From Orobanche coerulescens (taxonomy: Eukaryota > Streptophyta > Magnoliopsida > Lamiales > Orobanchaceae), in NCBI GenBank assembly GCA_033398695.1, contig CM065809.1, positions 177,310,501 to 177,374,500 of the forward strand: a stretch of 64,000 nucleotides of DNA, in the 5' to 3' direction. The translations under genes and the position numbers were made by a program. Below are positions 11,730 through 24,894 of this stretch, piece after piece. The notes beneath the pieces are model-generated. The model did not search any database. It saw only the letters and a program-made list of their open reading frames with translations, and had not been told where the DNA came from. Position 1 is the first letter of the stretch. Every line of letters begins with the position of its first letter.

Positions 11730-12507
11730 AAAATGTCCTTTCTAATCGCACTTGTAGCACTTTTCTTTTGGATTTTTGTTCGCCTCGGGGTGAGGAGCCT
11801 TGCTTTTCACCTTGAGGGTTGCCACTTGCTTCTGGCCAACCTGCTTTTTCTTCTTTCCCCATTTGGGTTTGGAAGAAGTATCACCGGTTGCCGCAAGAAT
11901 CTGATGATAACCCTGTTTGAAGAGACCTTCAGCAGACTGAAGCTCTGTCAGAAGTTCCGCCAAACTATATGTCCTACGGTTCATATTGTAGTTAAGGCGG
12001 AACTACTCAAAGCTTCTAGGTAAGCTGCCTAAGATAATATCGACCTGCGTTTCCGCATCGATAGTAGCCCCAGTATGCTCAGTTCGTTCAAATGAGACAT
12101 CATTTTCAGAACATGATCCCTTAATGGGGTCCCTTCAGACATTTGGGTTGTCATCAATACCATCATTGCATTTTGTCTAGCCGCCCGATTCTGATGACCA
12201 AACATCTTGGTGAGACTTTTCATCATTTCCGCGGCCGAGCCCATCGTCTGATGCTGATGCTGCAATACATTTGTCAGTGAATCCAAAATGTAACAGCGAG
12301 CCATCTCATCAGACTTTATTCATTTCTGGAATTCAGCCAACTCTTCAGGAGTGGCATCCGGTTCTGGTTCTAGAGGGCTCTCCTCGATTAAGACAAATTA
12401 TGCCCCTCAGCAGTCAGGACAATGTCAAGATTTCTTTTCCAATCGGCAAAGTTAGTGCCATCAAATTTACTTTCTTTGAGAATAATAGTTAGTGGATTGA
12501 AAGACAT
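11730..12507 (-). pseudogene. Copia A gag, broken
   Basis: The start ATG at 12507 reads MSFNPLTIILKESKFDGTNF, then ADWKRNLDIVLTA, a typical copia gag N-terminus, but a stop follows within about 45 codons. Frame 12304-12029 is the central gag region (DSLTNVLQHQHQTMGSAAEM). Frame 11984-11742 ends in the CCHC knuckle CYKCD-stop-KGHFKADC, where a TAG interrupts the knuckle. It is a capsid and RNA-binding gene that can no longer be translated in full. Confidence 0.85.
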
Positions 12508-13860
12508 CTGAGATAAAAATTAAAAACATCCATCACATAATGCATAGAAAAATATATCGAAAAACCTCAAAACACAATATATATGCTAGCAACCAACTCC
12601 TCGAAAAATCCGCACATGCAAGCCACGATCGTGTGGACGTTTACACACACATTTTTCAAGTAGAGTTTTACGTCTTTAATTTTACTATCTAGTCAAATTA
12701 CGTTATGACAAGTAAAATTAATAGTTGGATCCTCTTGGCCATGTATTAATTAACATAGACTCTGATGGGGAGCTTATTAATTAATATACCTAAGTGAACA
12801 CCATAATTTAACATCCTTAAAATATTATCTTTTAAATAATAGTCCTACAGATGGAGAGGTCCTATCATAAAAAGTAATATTTACCTTATGTTATCATTTT
12901 GAAATTTAAAACTAGTGAACCTATAATTAGCACATCCAATATGGAGGAAGACCCTAATGTCAACGCGCATGCTAATTACTTCACAATTTAAATTAATTAT
13001 GGAGGATAATTTGATTTTATTTTAAAAAAATAAATCAATTTAATCACTTTAGCCTTAAGGTTTTTAATTTTCTCGTCGTAACATGCAAGGAAACATATCA
13101 TGCATACATCCATACATGCCATACATCAAAACAATAAAAACCAAAAACTAAGGCATGGATAATTAAATTATCCAATTATCATGGTCTTCTTCCTTGAGTT
13201 GAACCCGAGAAAAATCTTCGACTTGATCTCTCCCACTGAATCAAGCATCTCGTCGCTCCTCCCCGGCCGGGCCGTGGATTTCCAAAATTAAAATTTTACT
13301 TTTATGCAAAATTAATTACATAAAAAAAATTTAATTTTAAATCCCGACTCTCCAATGGCCTTAACGAGCGGCGAAGCAATTTGGACTAAAAGCTGGGCGG
13401 CCGGTCCGAACAATGGCCAGCTAGACCAGTCAGCCTTGGCTGCGGTACTGCCGGTGCACCGCTTCTTTGCTTGTCGGCCATCGCCCATGATCTCGGTTCT
13501 GCTCTATTTCTTCGTGATCCCGTCTTTTCCGAATTCGATTACAATTTTATACAAAATAAAATACATCGAAATTACATCAAGATTACACGAAAAATAAAAG
13601 CACCTAGAACTACCCGCGGATTTTCTCACGGGAAAGCCCATTACATGTCTCAAAATCGGGCCAAACCAACAATTGCATAATTAATAAAAATAAATAAATA
13701 AACCATTCATATAAACCATGATAATTGGATCATATCACCTGCAACAACACATCTAGCAAAATATTCCAACATCAAAATATATGAATATTTAAATTACTAT
13801 CAATTAATCACCAAAATTAATTAAAATAGCAAAGCCTAAAAATCCGGCTCCGATACCAAT
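12508..13860 (-). other. Copia A 5' leader with primer-binding site
   Basis: Untranslated leader of about 1.35 kb. Next to the LTR the minus strand reads TTGGTATCGGAGC (13859-13847), complementary to initiator tRNA-Met. A GC-rich island at 13250-13500 (with CCCGGCCGGGCCGTGG) contrasts with the AT-rich rest. Short frames there match no known protein. Confidence 0.75.
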
Positions 13861-14360
13861 TGTTGGAAAGTAAAATGCAGCGGAAGCGAAGTTTTGGGAA
13901 AGATGATAATCGCATTTTATGAATCTACGAGCATAAGATCTATTTAGGCATGCAAATTAATTAATTACTAAGACTAATAAGCAATTTAAATATTATTTAT
14001 TATTTATTAATTAAATATGTTGATAATTAAAATATCCTAATCTAGATTCAAAGATCATAGGATATTACCTTTTGAAGAGTATTGGTTGCTTCCGTCTTGA
14101 TCACCTTGTATTTCTACCTTTAGACCTTCTAGAGTATGATCCGCCTTAACCCGGACGTTGTGTGGGCAGCGAGCTACCGGATCTTGTTTGGACTTCTTTT
14201 GGATCGGTCGAAACCTTCTTGTATGTGATCACTTTATTTTTCTTTGCTTTCTAGTATTTTATGAACACTCTTAACAAATTAATTGTGTTATCTAAATTGT
14301 AGAATCAAAGACACAAGTCTAGATCTACAATTAAACACGAGAGGAAAATTTTGATCACAC
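13861..14360 (-). repeat. Copia A right (5') LTR, first segment
   Basis: Begins TGTTGGAAAG and follows the left LTR to position 14360, where copia B begins. The remainder is 28459-29454, ending ATCCTAACA. The break lies inside GATCACAC/AACCTCAC, which is continuous in the left LTR near 7490. Confidence 0.92.
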
Positions 14361-16317
14361 TGTTAGGAGTATGCCCTCGAATGCCACTCAGAGGTTGTTG
14401 AGTGAGGGCATTGTACTTGTAATTATGTAAACCATTTATATAAGGCAAATGGATGTTTCTTTATTCTTGGTAGTTCTTGGCATTCCTAACTCGTAAATAA
14501 ACATATAGAAACTAGTCCGTGTATTTGAGAGCAAAACGTTCCACTCCTTATTGGATAAGGGGTCGGCCTTTGGAAAGGTTATAGCTCAAATACTTAATCG
14601 TTCGCAAGTCGATGAAACTTGGTAGGCGTTAAGTTTATGTGAAGACTTGTATGACGTATTCTTTGACATGGATAGTGCCCGTCGAACACTAATGGTTAGT
14701 GGGAGCACACGTTATAGGTATGCTAATTGGATTAGTATACTCGAACCGACTCACCCTCGATTCGTCACATGGATTTCACTCCGGGACAGTCAATGACGGA
14801 ATCGAAAGGTTGTGATAGGTATTCGTGAACCTTCGACTTGAGGATTTAGTAGGGATGTGCTTGTGACGTCAAGATTTTCATTAGAGTAGTTCGACCACCG
14901 TAAACCGGAAGGCGGGGTCAACCTCGACGTGCATCTTGGACGGGCAAGTAGCAGTCCTACGAATACCAAGATAGAATTCTTTCTCCCGTTAGTGAGCGGG
15001 TTATATGTCCTATGCGGTTATTGGCAGATGAGATCATAAGTCTTTGGCCAAAGCATTGGAGCTAGTTGTATTAGATACACGACAGCTCGATGATCTCGAT
15101 TTGCATTAACGCATGCATAGCATCAAGTACAGATGGGGTTTGACTGACCGTGACCCCATAACTTGATCGGGACATTTGAAAGAAGGGTTTATACGTATAC
15201 TGGTATTCACGACAGAATGGTTCTTGAATGTTCCCAATCATTCGTTCTCGGTTAAGTACAGTGTAGGCCGCCAGGCTGGCTAGGTGGTGCTACTACTCTT
15301 TGGTTCCTCCCATTGCTGACTGAGACGGACCTACCGAGTCGCGCATGAGGATTGACGACGGAATGAATCAAGCTAATTCTCTCATTATGAATATTAGATA
15401 GTGGATATCTAAATTTGGGACATTAGATGTCTAAATCGATTTATTGGATAAATTGATTTACGGCCTAATGAATTAAATATATCACTGGGTGATTAATTTA
15501 ATTCATGGATATAATTATTTCTTGGAGAAATTAATTATGTTATAATGTATTAGATATGTTTAATTAATTGGATTAATTAATCGATATAAATACATCGATA
15601 CGGAATCGGAGTTTATCTGTTTGGACTCGCGGGAGTCCGAAACAAACCGAACTTGTCCGATTTCTACATGGGCCGCCCCCCACATTTCCACCCACTTTCA
15701 TATGGACCCATGTTCCATTCTTTAATGGATGATCATTGAGGTGGTGGGGCTTTGATTCTCATAATTATGAGATGTGCATGTGGAGAGTTGAATAAATGAA
15801 GATGAAGACATCTCTCACTAGTGATTCCAAGCCACTTTAAACCTGAGATTGAGAGAGAGAGAGAGAGAAAAAAACCATTTTCTCAATTATCTTCATCTTC
15901 TTCATTCATTTCTTTTTCATTTTTCTTGGAGAAAAATTGAGAGAAAATCATATAGAGAGAGTATGATTAAAACACTTAGAGTGTAGTAATCTTTATATAT
16001 ATAGCTTCATCACTTAGCTCTAGCCGTATCCTCGGAGGATAGAAAGGTGATTGTCGTTCCGGTCGTTTCTCCGGCGCGTGACAAGTAGAGACGCGGTGCT
16101 TTCGGCGTTGGATCGTTCAAGAGCTTGGGGAATAGCTCAAGAGAAGGTTATCCATCTAATCAACGGACTACAAGGGTGAGTTTCTATATCTCTTGTGAAT
16201 TCGTTTTTTGATATTCGTATATACGTAGCTCGATCGATCCTCGTAGGGATTCGGATCGAATTAATTTTCGTTTTACCGCTTCCGCTGGGCCTTCGTTTTA
16301 GGCACCGAATCCCAACA
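14361..16317 (+). repeat. Copia B left (5') LTR
   Basis: U3 begins with a potential hairpin (14371-14411: ATGCCCT/AGGGCAT with CACTCA/TGAGTG). A TATATATATA box lies at 15994-16003, after a CT/GA-rich stretch that includes a (GA)n tract at about 15848-15868. Transcription probably starts shortly after this, giving a short R/U5 to 16317. Confidence 0.85.
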
Positions 16318-17983
16318 GTGGTATCGGAGCGTAGGTCTTGCGATCGTATATACGATATTAGCATTTGGAATGCTTGATTAGATGGTGAATAATTTGGAAT
16401 CATTTTAGTCATAATCGTGGTATATGTTTTTACGTTCGTTGTAGTTATATTTTTCGTAAGTTTATATCTAAATATAAATCTTAATTTCTTGGAAATATGA
16501 TTTATATTGAAGATATTAATGTTGGAGAATATAGATATTGGATTTCCGGTCGAAAAACTAGCCCCGAAATGCCGTTGGGCCAGTCTGGAGGTCCGAGAGC
16601 GAGGCCGCGGCCCGAGGCTTGCGGCCCGGCACAGGCGGCCAGCATCTTGTGGGCGCGGCACAGCTCCGAGGCAGCCGCCTGTGGCTGCCGGGCGGCCGGC
16701 CGGCTGCGAGCATGACTCGACCATGCCGGGCATGTCTGTAAGCATCTTGCCGTGATGACTTCGGCCATGGCCAATTTCGCCCCGGCTCGATTTTTTCGTG
16801 TATTCTTGAAAATTAATCTCCCGCATGTTAAATGGATTTAATATGATTAAAATGATTTATGGTATTTCATTTTATAAGGGAAATTTGATTAATTGGAATA
16901 TTTATGGTCGACCGAATTATTTTGAACGTTATCATATTACCGATTGTGTGAATCGATTGGATCGGTTCGTATTGTTGATTGGATCAATGTATATCTACGC
17001 TTTCTATTTATTTAGTATTTATTGAATGAATGCTTTTGAATGGGGATGTGGTTCGTGGACTTAGTTTTTGAATCGTTCGTTTTATTCGATTGGGTTGTAA
17101 AGGCCGTTTTGAGCCTATTTATTTTACTAGAAAAATTTGTATCTAGGATGCAATTTTCAATGTAAAATTTATATGTAATGACGAAGACCGGAGGAAGATC
17201 CATTTCGAGAAGACGAAGATTCAAGACGAAGACTTGTAATTAGATTACGGAGTTTTTGTTTTCTAGGAACGGTCCATGAACCACATGTTGGTAGCAACTA
17301 GGTTGTGAATGGTTGTTTCATATTGTATGAATGCCACAAACGCGCTTAAACGATTAATGTGCAAAGTGCAACGTAAATCACGAAAATTCTCCCACAACAA
17401 ATAATTAAGTTTATAAGGTTTCAAGGTTTTCCCTCCCTCCATCGAGTTTTTGGGAAATTGAAATCCAAACCGGATGTGCTATGCTTCCGAGTTATCGGGG
17501 TAGTCGTTCGGGGAGGATGGATAAATTACCGGGAGCGCATTGGATGCCTTCGGTTGGAGCAAATTTTATCCCTAGAAACCTGATAGGTTGCCGGATAAGA
17601 TTCAATTGTGAAACTGATTTGCGTCGATGGTATAAACTTAACTTGTTCACGAACCATAGAAACCGTATAGGTTGAGGGGAGTGAACAATAGGAAAAAGAA
17701 GATCGAATCATCCATTAGATGGGTTGGTGTTGGACACCAATTTATGAAAATTAATAGACTAGAAACCTGTTCGGTTGCCCTCTATTAAGATTTATAAAGA
17801 ACTCGATCACCACTATGAAGTAGAGCGACGATACTTCCGGATTTCACATGGGAGTGTGTTATTCCGATAAAAATAGTGGGAGCTGGGTAACAAGAATAGA
17901 AAAGACCTTAATTCTATACTCAGAACATAATTGAATGAGTCACTAATTAATCTATCGTACTTAATGCAGACTCAAATCTCAAT
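16318..17983 (+). other. Copia B 5' leader
   Basis: The primer-binding site lies at 16319-16330, followed by a long untranslated leader of about 1.65 kb. A sharply GC-rich island at 16560-16770 contains palindromic CGCGGCC-type words (GGCCGCGGCC near 16600) in otherwise AT-rich sequence. Reading frames over the island run on both strands and look like composition effects. No gene is recognised. Confidence 0.6.
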
Positions 17984-18494
17984 ATGACAATGAATCCACT
18001 CGCAATTCTACTCGAAAAGAACACCTTAATGGGACCTAACTTTGTGGATTGGCTCCGCAATCGATGATTGTCCTCGGTATAGAGGCACCGGGATACGTCT
18101 TGGAGACGGACATTCCGGCGACTCCTGTGCGGACCCGAGCCAATCATGAAGAGATTAAAAACCACGAAAAGTGGGTTAAGTATGACTTGAAAGTACGTGC
18201 TTATATGATGGCTTCCATGTCTAATGAGCTTCAGAGAGCTCATGAGAAAATGACTTCGCTAGGCGATTCTATCTCACTTAACCGAACTTTATGGTGAGCA
18301 CAGCAGAAGCTAGATATGAGATATCAAGCAAATCGCTCGGTGCAAGGATGAAGGAAGGTGAGAAGGTTGGGGAACACGTCCTCAAAATGATATTCATGAT
18401 CGAGAGATTGGAGGCTCTTGATTTTAAAATGGATACTTCTCTCCAAACCGACCTTATCCTATAGTCTCTCCCTGATTCCTTCTCACAGTTTGTT
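17984..18494 (+). pseudogene. Copia B gag, N-terminal part, broken
   Basis: Begins at the ATG at 17984 (MTMNPLAILLEKNTLMGPNF, then VDWLRN) and loses frame after about 28 codons. It continues in another frame (MIVLGIEAPGYVLETDI, KWVKYDLKVRAYMMASM) up to 18297, shifts again (EGEKVGEHVLKMIFMIERLE), and meets a TAG (18463-18465, after DLIL) where Gln is expected before SLPDSF. This is the UBN2-type gag region of copia elements. Confidence 0.82.
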
Positions 18495-20165
18495 ATGAAC
18501 TTCAACTGCAATGAGATTGCATGTAATTTAGCTGGGCTAATGAACAAACTTGTGACCGCTCAGTCTCAAATGAAGACTCCGCGGATGAAGGAGTCTACTC
18601 TTGTGATTTCTTCTGGACCTCGGAGGTCTAAGAATAAGAAGAAAAAGACCAAGAAGTGGACTGAACCGCAAGCTAAGGACCTTAAGGGTAAGGGAAAGGC
18701 CCCGATGGTTCCGAAGAACAAGAAGAAGAAGGATGCTTGTCTCAAGTGCGGTGAGCTTGGCCACTGGGCTAGAGACTGTCCGATTCTTCATGGCACTTCA
18801 GGTACAGAACTTTTAGTTTTGGAAACAAATTGTTCTGCTACTGTATTTTCTACTTCCTGGATACTAGATTCTGGTGCTAGTTCTCATATTTGTACCGTGA
18901 ATCAGGATCTGGAACAAAGTAGGAAGCTTGGAGCTGGAGAAGTTATGATCACAGTCGGAAGCGAGCATAGTGTCGAGGCGACCGACATAGGATCACTTCT
19001 TTTGGGTTTAGAATCCGGATTTGTTTTGACTTTAGAAGATGTACTTGTTTTGCCCAAGGGGCACAAAAACATTGTATTCATTCCGGTCATGGACCGAAAA
19101 GGTTTTTCATTTTTCATTGGTGATGGTTCCTGCAAAATTTATTTTAGAAATAAACTAGTGGGTACTGCTACATTGTTAAATGGATTGTATCATCTAAATC
19201 TCAACAACAAAGTAGTTGTGAATACTATGACTAGAAAACGTGGTAGGGATGAAACCAATCAAGTTTTGAAATGGCATCTAAGACTTGGTCATGTTGGTCA
19301 GACCAAGGTTTACAAGATGGAAAAAGATGGACTTATGGGTCCATTGGGATCGGATCCCTTTCCTACTTGTGAATCTTGCCTTAAAGGCAAAATGACTAAG
19401 TCCCCTTTCACAGGGACTTTTGAAAGAGCCGCTAATAAACTGGGATTAATCCATACTGACGTTTGTGGTGCTTTAGAAGCAGCACGTGACGGATATCAAT
19501 ATTTCATTACGTTTACAGATGATCATACTAGGTATGGTTATGTATACTTAATGAAACATAAATCCGAGGCTTTTGAGAAATTCCAGGAATTCAAGGCCCT
19601 AGTCGAGAAACAAACTGGCAATCATATCAAAGCACTTCGGTCGGACCGAGGTGGCGAGTATATGAGTACGGAGTTTGACCAGTTCCTTAAGGAACATGGA
19701 ATAGTTTCACAACTAACACCTCCAGGTACTCCTCAGTTAAATGGTGTGTCAGAAAGAAGGAACCGGACCCTGTTGAACATGGTCCGTTCCATGCTGGGCT
19801 ATACTGACTTGCCAATTTACCTGTGGGGGTATGCACTCCTGACTGCCACGTATATCTTGAACAGATGTCCTTCCAAATCCATTCCTAAAACTCCACATGA
19901 GATGTGGGAGGGAAGGAAACCAAGTCTTAATCATATTAGGATTTGGGGATGTCCCGCCTATGTCAAGAAGACTAAGGTGGAAAAGTTGGAAGCTAGGTCT
20001 GCGAAGGGACATTTCATTGGATTCCCATCTGGGACGATGGGATATCTATCCTACATGCCCGAAGATCGAAGGATCGTTGTTGCTTTACAAGCACACTTCC
20101 TGGAAGATGAGTTCATTCAGGAAGGCGGAGCAGGTAGAAGTATTTCCTTAGAAGAATATAATTAA
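18495..20165 (+). pseudogene. Copia B gag C-terminus, protease and integrase
   Basis: An open frame of 556 codons, the longest in this element. It holds the gag C-terminus with CCHC zinc knuckle (CLKCGELGHWARDC), aspartic protease (SWILDSGASSHIC), gag-pre-integrase (WHLRLGHVGQTKV, CESCLKGKMTK) and the integrase core with catalytic residues in LIHTDVCGAL, FTDDHTRYGYV and GVSERRNRTLL. It ends at a TAA at 20163-20165. The upstream gag is broken, so the frame cannot be reached from the natural start. Inside the frame the motifs look intact. Confidence 0.88.
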
Positions 20166-21904
20166 ACTCCTCAGGAGACACCTGTGCAAGAAACTGGAAC
20201 CGAACCTTCTGAAACACAAGTACAACCACCTCGTAGGTCTAGTAGGGTGTCTCATTTACCTGAGAGGTATGGGCTTGTGCACTTGGAGGAGCTGCGTCTC
20301 CATGAGGTTCCAAGTGATAGCCAAGAGACCGACCCGACGACCTATGACCAAGCAATGGTGGATGTAGACTCGCGAAATGGCGTGAAGCTATGGAAGCTGA
20401 GATAGACTCGATGCATGTCAATCAGGTCTGGACTCTAGTAGACCGCCCCAAGGGAATAGTGCCTATTGGGAACAAGTGGATCTACAAGAGAAAGACTGAT
20501 GGTGATGGCAAGGTTGACGCCTATAAGGCCAGGCTTGTGGCAAAGGGTTATACCCAGAAGGAAGGGATCGATTACCATGAAACCTTCTCGCCCGTAGCCA
20601 TGATCAAGTCTATTCGCATGATGATTGCTATAGCTGCCTACCACGATTATGAGATATGGCAAATGGACGTAAAGACGGCCTTCCTTAATGGATTCCTCGA
20701 GGAGGAAATCTATATGGAGCAGCCTAAAGGCTTTGTGTCCGAAGTCGATATTCAGAAAGTGTGCAAGCTTCAGCATTCCATTTATGGACTGAAGCAAGCG
20801 TCGCGTAGTTGGAACCTTTGTTTTGACGAGGCAATCAAAGAGTTTGATTTCGTGCAAAATGAAGAGGAACCTTGTGTATACAAGAGGGTTAGTGAGAGCA
20901 AGATCGCATTCTTAGTACTATATGTAGATGACATTCTACTAATAGGAAATGATGTGGGAATGCTCGGTTACGTAGCTTGGCTTTCGAGTAATTTCTCCAT
21001 GAAAGACTTGGGAGAAGCAACCTATATTATTGGTATTCGGCTCTACCGGGATAGAGCGAAGAGAACAATAGGCCTTTCCCAAGCCCTCTATATAGATAAG
21101 ATCTTAAAGCGATTTAAGATGGATGATTCTAAAAGAGGGTTCCTACCGATGCAACATGGAATAAAACTCACCTTGAAGATGTGTCCTCAAAGTGAGGAAC
21201 AACGCAAGGAAATGAGTAATATACCATATGCTTCGGTCGTGGGTAGCCTTGTGTAAGCTATGTTGTGTACAAGACCTGACATCGCGCATGCTGTAAGCGT
21301 GGTGAGTAGGTTTCAGGCAAACCCAGGTAGGGAACATTGGATCGTCAGAAAGAACGTTCTCAAGTACTTGAGAAGAACTAGAGATATGGTTCTTATGTAT
21401 GGCGGTGGAGAATTGGATGTGGTGGGATTCACTGATTCGGACTTCCAAGAACTGAAGGACGACTCGATGTCCACTTCTGGCTACATATTTACTCTTAATG
21501 GAGGAGCAGTATCTTGGCGTAGTGCCAAGCAAAGCGCGACTGCTGATTCCACCTGTCAGGCTGAGTATCAAGCAGCCTCGGAGGCTTCCAAGGAAGGGTT
21601 CTGGATTAAGAAGTTTCTGGGAGAACTTCAAATGATACCATGTGCTAAGCTGCCTGTTCCGCTGTACTGCGACAACGACGGAGCTATAGCGCAGGCCAAG
21701 GAGCCGAGGTTTCACAACAGCACCCAACATATTTAGAGGAAGTATCATCTCGTAAGAGAATTTGTTCGCAAGGGATACATTGTGCTGCACAGAGTAGACT
21801 CGGCCGACAACGTCGCCGATCCACTGACCAAGCCACTTTCTCAGACTAGCTTGGAGCGTCATCTGGAGAACATGGGTATTAGATACCATAGTGTGTGGCA
21901 TTGA
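20166..21904 (+). pseudogene. Copia B reverse transcriptase and RNase H, broken
   Basis: The linker frame 20184-20405 (RRSSRVSHLPERYG) shifts to 20390-21256, which carries reverse transcriptase: PIGNKWIYKRK, YKARLVAKGYTQ, WQMDVKTAFLN, YGLKQASRSW and catalytic LVLYVDDILLIG. A TAA at 21254-21256 replaces a sense codon in GSL-x-AMLCTRPDI. The same frame resumes from 21257 with RNase H (FTDSDFQELKDD, QAEYQAASEASKEGFW, LYCDNDGAIAQAKEP). A TAG at 21734-21736 interrupts before RKYHLVREFV. The natural end is the TGA at 21902-21904, 15 bp before the right LTR. Confidence 0.9.
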
Positions 21905-21919
21905 GTGCAAGTGGGAGAT

Positions 21920-23595
21920 TGTTAGGAGTATGCCCTCGAATGCCACTCAGAGGTTGTTGAGTGAGGGCATTGTACTTGTAATTATGTAAACCATTTATAT
22001 AAGGCAAATGGATGTTTCTTTATTTACTGGTAGTTACTGGCATTCCTAACTCGTAAATAAACATATAGAAACTAGTCTGTGTATTTGAGAGCAAAACGTT
22101 CCACTCCTTATTGGATAAGGGGGTCGCACCGGAAAGGTTATAGCTCAAATACTTAATCGTCAAGTCGATGAAACTTGGTAGGCTTTAAGTTTATGTGAAG
22201 ACTTGTATGACGTGTTCTTTGACATGGAGAGTGCCTGTCGAACACTAATGGTTAGTGGGAGCACACGTTATAGGTATGCTAATTCGATTAGTATACTCGA
22301 ACCGACTCACCCTCGATTCGTCACATGGATTTCACTCCGGACACCAATGACGGAATCGAAAGGTTGTGATAGGTATTCGTGAACCTTCGACTTGAGGATT
22401 TAGTAGGGATGTGCTTGTGACGTCAAGATTTTCATTAGAGTAGTTCGACCCTATAAACCGGAAGGCGGGGGTCAACCTCGACGTGCATCTTGACGGGCAA
22501 GTAGCAGGTCCTACTGAATACCAAGATAGAATTCTTTCTCCCGTTAGTGAGCGGGTTATATGTCCTATGCGGTTATTGGCAGATGAGATCATAAGTCTTT
22601 GGCTAAAGCATTGGATCTTGTTGTATTAGATACACGACAGCTCGATGATCTCGATTTGCATTAACGCATGCATAGCGTCAAGTACAGATGGGGTTTGACT
22701 GACCGTGACCCCATAACTTGATCGGGACATTTGAAAGAAGGGTTTATACGTATACTGGTATTCACGACAGAATGGTTCTTGAATGATCCCAATCATTCGT
22801 TCTCAGTTGGGGTACAGTGTAGGCCGCCAGGCTGGCTAGGTGGTGCTACTACTCTTTGGTTCCTCCCATTGCTGACTGAGACGGACCTACCGAGTCACGC
22901 ATGAGGATTGACGACGGAATGAATCAAGCTAATTCTCTCATTATGAATATTAGATATTGGATATCTAAATTTGGGACATTAGATGTCTAAATCGATTTAT
23001 TGGATAAATTGATTTACGGCCTAATGAATTAAATATATCACTGGGTGATTAATTTAATTCATGGATATAATTATTTCTTGGAGAAATTAATTATGTTATA
23101 ATGTATTAGATATGTTTAATTAATTAGATTAATTAATCGATATAAATACATCGATACGGAATCGGAGTTTATCTGTTTGGACTCGCGGGAGTCCGAAACG
23201 AACCGAACTTGTCCGATTTATACATGGACCGCCCCCCACATTTCCACCCACTTTCATATGGACCCATGTTCCATTCTTTAATGGATGATCATTGAGGTGG
23301 TGGGTCTTTGATTCTCATAATTATGAGATGTGCATGTGGAGAGTTGAATAAATGAAGATGAAGACATCTCTCACTAGTGATTCCAAGCCACTTTCAACGT
23401 GAGATTGAGAGAGAGAGAGAGAAAAAAACCATTTTCTCAATTATCTTCATCTTCTTCATTCATTTCTTCTTCATTTTTCTTGGAGAAAAATTGAGAGAAA
23501 ATCATATAGAGAGAGTATGATTAAACACTTAGAGTGTAGTAATCTTTATATATATAGCTTCATCACTTAGCTCTAGCCGTATCCTCGGAGGATAG
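21920..23595 (+). repeat. Copia B right (3') LTR, first segment
   Basis: Begins TGTTAGGAGT directly after the purine tract and parallels the left LTR with scattered substitutions and small indels. It is broken at 23595 by element C. The last 275 bp are at 28179-28453. Confidence 0.92.
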
Positions 23596-24765
23596 TGTTG
23601 TGTCAAGAATTAACACTCTCCGACCGGCGATCGCCTCGGAGATCGGGCGACCGAGTCACTGCCGAGCAGCCAAGGCAGAACTGCCGACCAGCGACCAGGC
23701 GGCCGAGCCTTTACCCAGCGGACAAGCTGCATCGACCAACCGAAGGTCCCAGGACCAGTCCCGGTGCCGAGCGATCGACGTCAAATACGATTGCCTCTCG
23801 GTACTCGACGACCGACTCCTAGCGACCGACAAGCGGACGACCATCCCTCGGCACCTGCCGACCGGTCCTTGGTGACCGACCAATGCCGACCCTTGGCAAC
23901 TGGCCGATGGCGACCTCTGATGACCAGCTAGAGACGACCGCCTCATGTCGATCAGGGCCGATGGCCATCCAGTCGGCAAAGGTCGAGTCTCAAGGCTGGC
24001 ACCACGTGCAAGAACCGAGACAAGATCCGCGAATCTCGGATCATTGACCACAGCCTGGCAGAATCTCTCCACCAGCCGACAAGCCGCCGAAAGTTGTCAG
24101 TAGGACCACATGTGACATTGACTCTGGACGCGTGCTGGCTCCTCATTGGACCGCCCAGCTGGCGCCAGCACCTACCTTGGACTTTAGGCCGACAGCCCAT
24201 GTGAATCGGGGACAGTCGCCCCATTATAATATTGGCCGGCAGACGATCGCCCCATTATTATAATGGCCGGAAGGCGATCGCCCACCAAAGGACAAGACTC
24301 GGCTGCCACTATAAATACACGGCTCCCTACACTTGTCCAAAAACGGAATTTTTATCACACAAAATGCTCCAGAACTTCAACTTCCTTGGGATTTCATACA
24401 TCACAGAAGCAAAACTCCCAGCACCTGGCTATCTCCAACTCTTGGCAACAGCTATCATTCGGTCCTTCTTCTCCCGGCCTCTCTCATCCAGCAGACTATC
24501 GGCAGGGACGAAGAACACCGAGCTTCGCTCAAGAGCCGGATTAACAGAGTCTTTTTACACTCATTGTATTTAGATTTCTCTCATTAATACTTGTATCCAC
24601 GAATATTTGTATTAATATCATCTCGCGAGAGCATTCAAGCCCGGGCCTAACAAACCCGGCAAATCTTGTATTATTTATCTTCTCTCGGAAGTGCTCCCGC
24701 AATTGTTGTTTGTTGTCCGTCTTCCAGCAGTATTAATCTTCCGATAAATATTTTGGGCAACAACA
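23596..24765 (+). repeat. Element C left LTR
   Basis: Starts TGTTGTGTCA and ends GGGCAACAACA, with CTATAAATAC at 24309-24318 as the likely promoter. ATTGGCGCTAGAAAGAGGG follows at 24766, in the position of a primer-binding site. I could not assign its tRNA. Confidence 0.88.
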
Positions 24766-24894
24766 ATTGGCGCTAGAAAGAGGGCGATCCAACCCTCAAA
24801 TTTTTACACCTACCGTCCCGAAGAACACTCACTGTTCTCGGGGCAGATACTTGAAGCGACACTCACTGCACTTCAAAGAAATCTTTCAGAAATC

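Noticed and set aside
16137..16826. 229-codon minus-strand frame across the end of copia B's LTR and its leader
   Set aside because: It crosses the LTR, the primer-binding site and the GC island, opposite to the element's transcription, with no domain.
21143..21946. 267-codon minus-strand frame over the copia B RNase H region
   Set aside because: It is the shadow of the real plus-strand reverse transcriptase/RNase H gene and runs into the LTR.
23656..24072. Open frames of 100-140 codons on the minus strand in both LTRs of element C
   Set aside because: They lie in GC-rich LTR DNA, repeat in both LTRs, and have no recognisable domain. They are composition effects.
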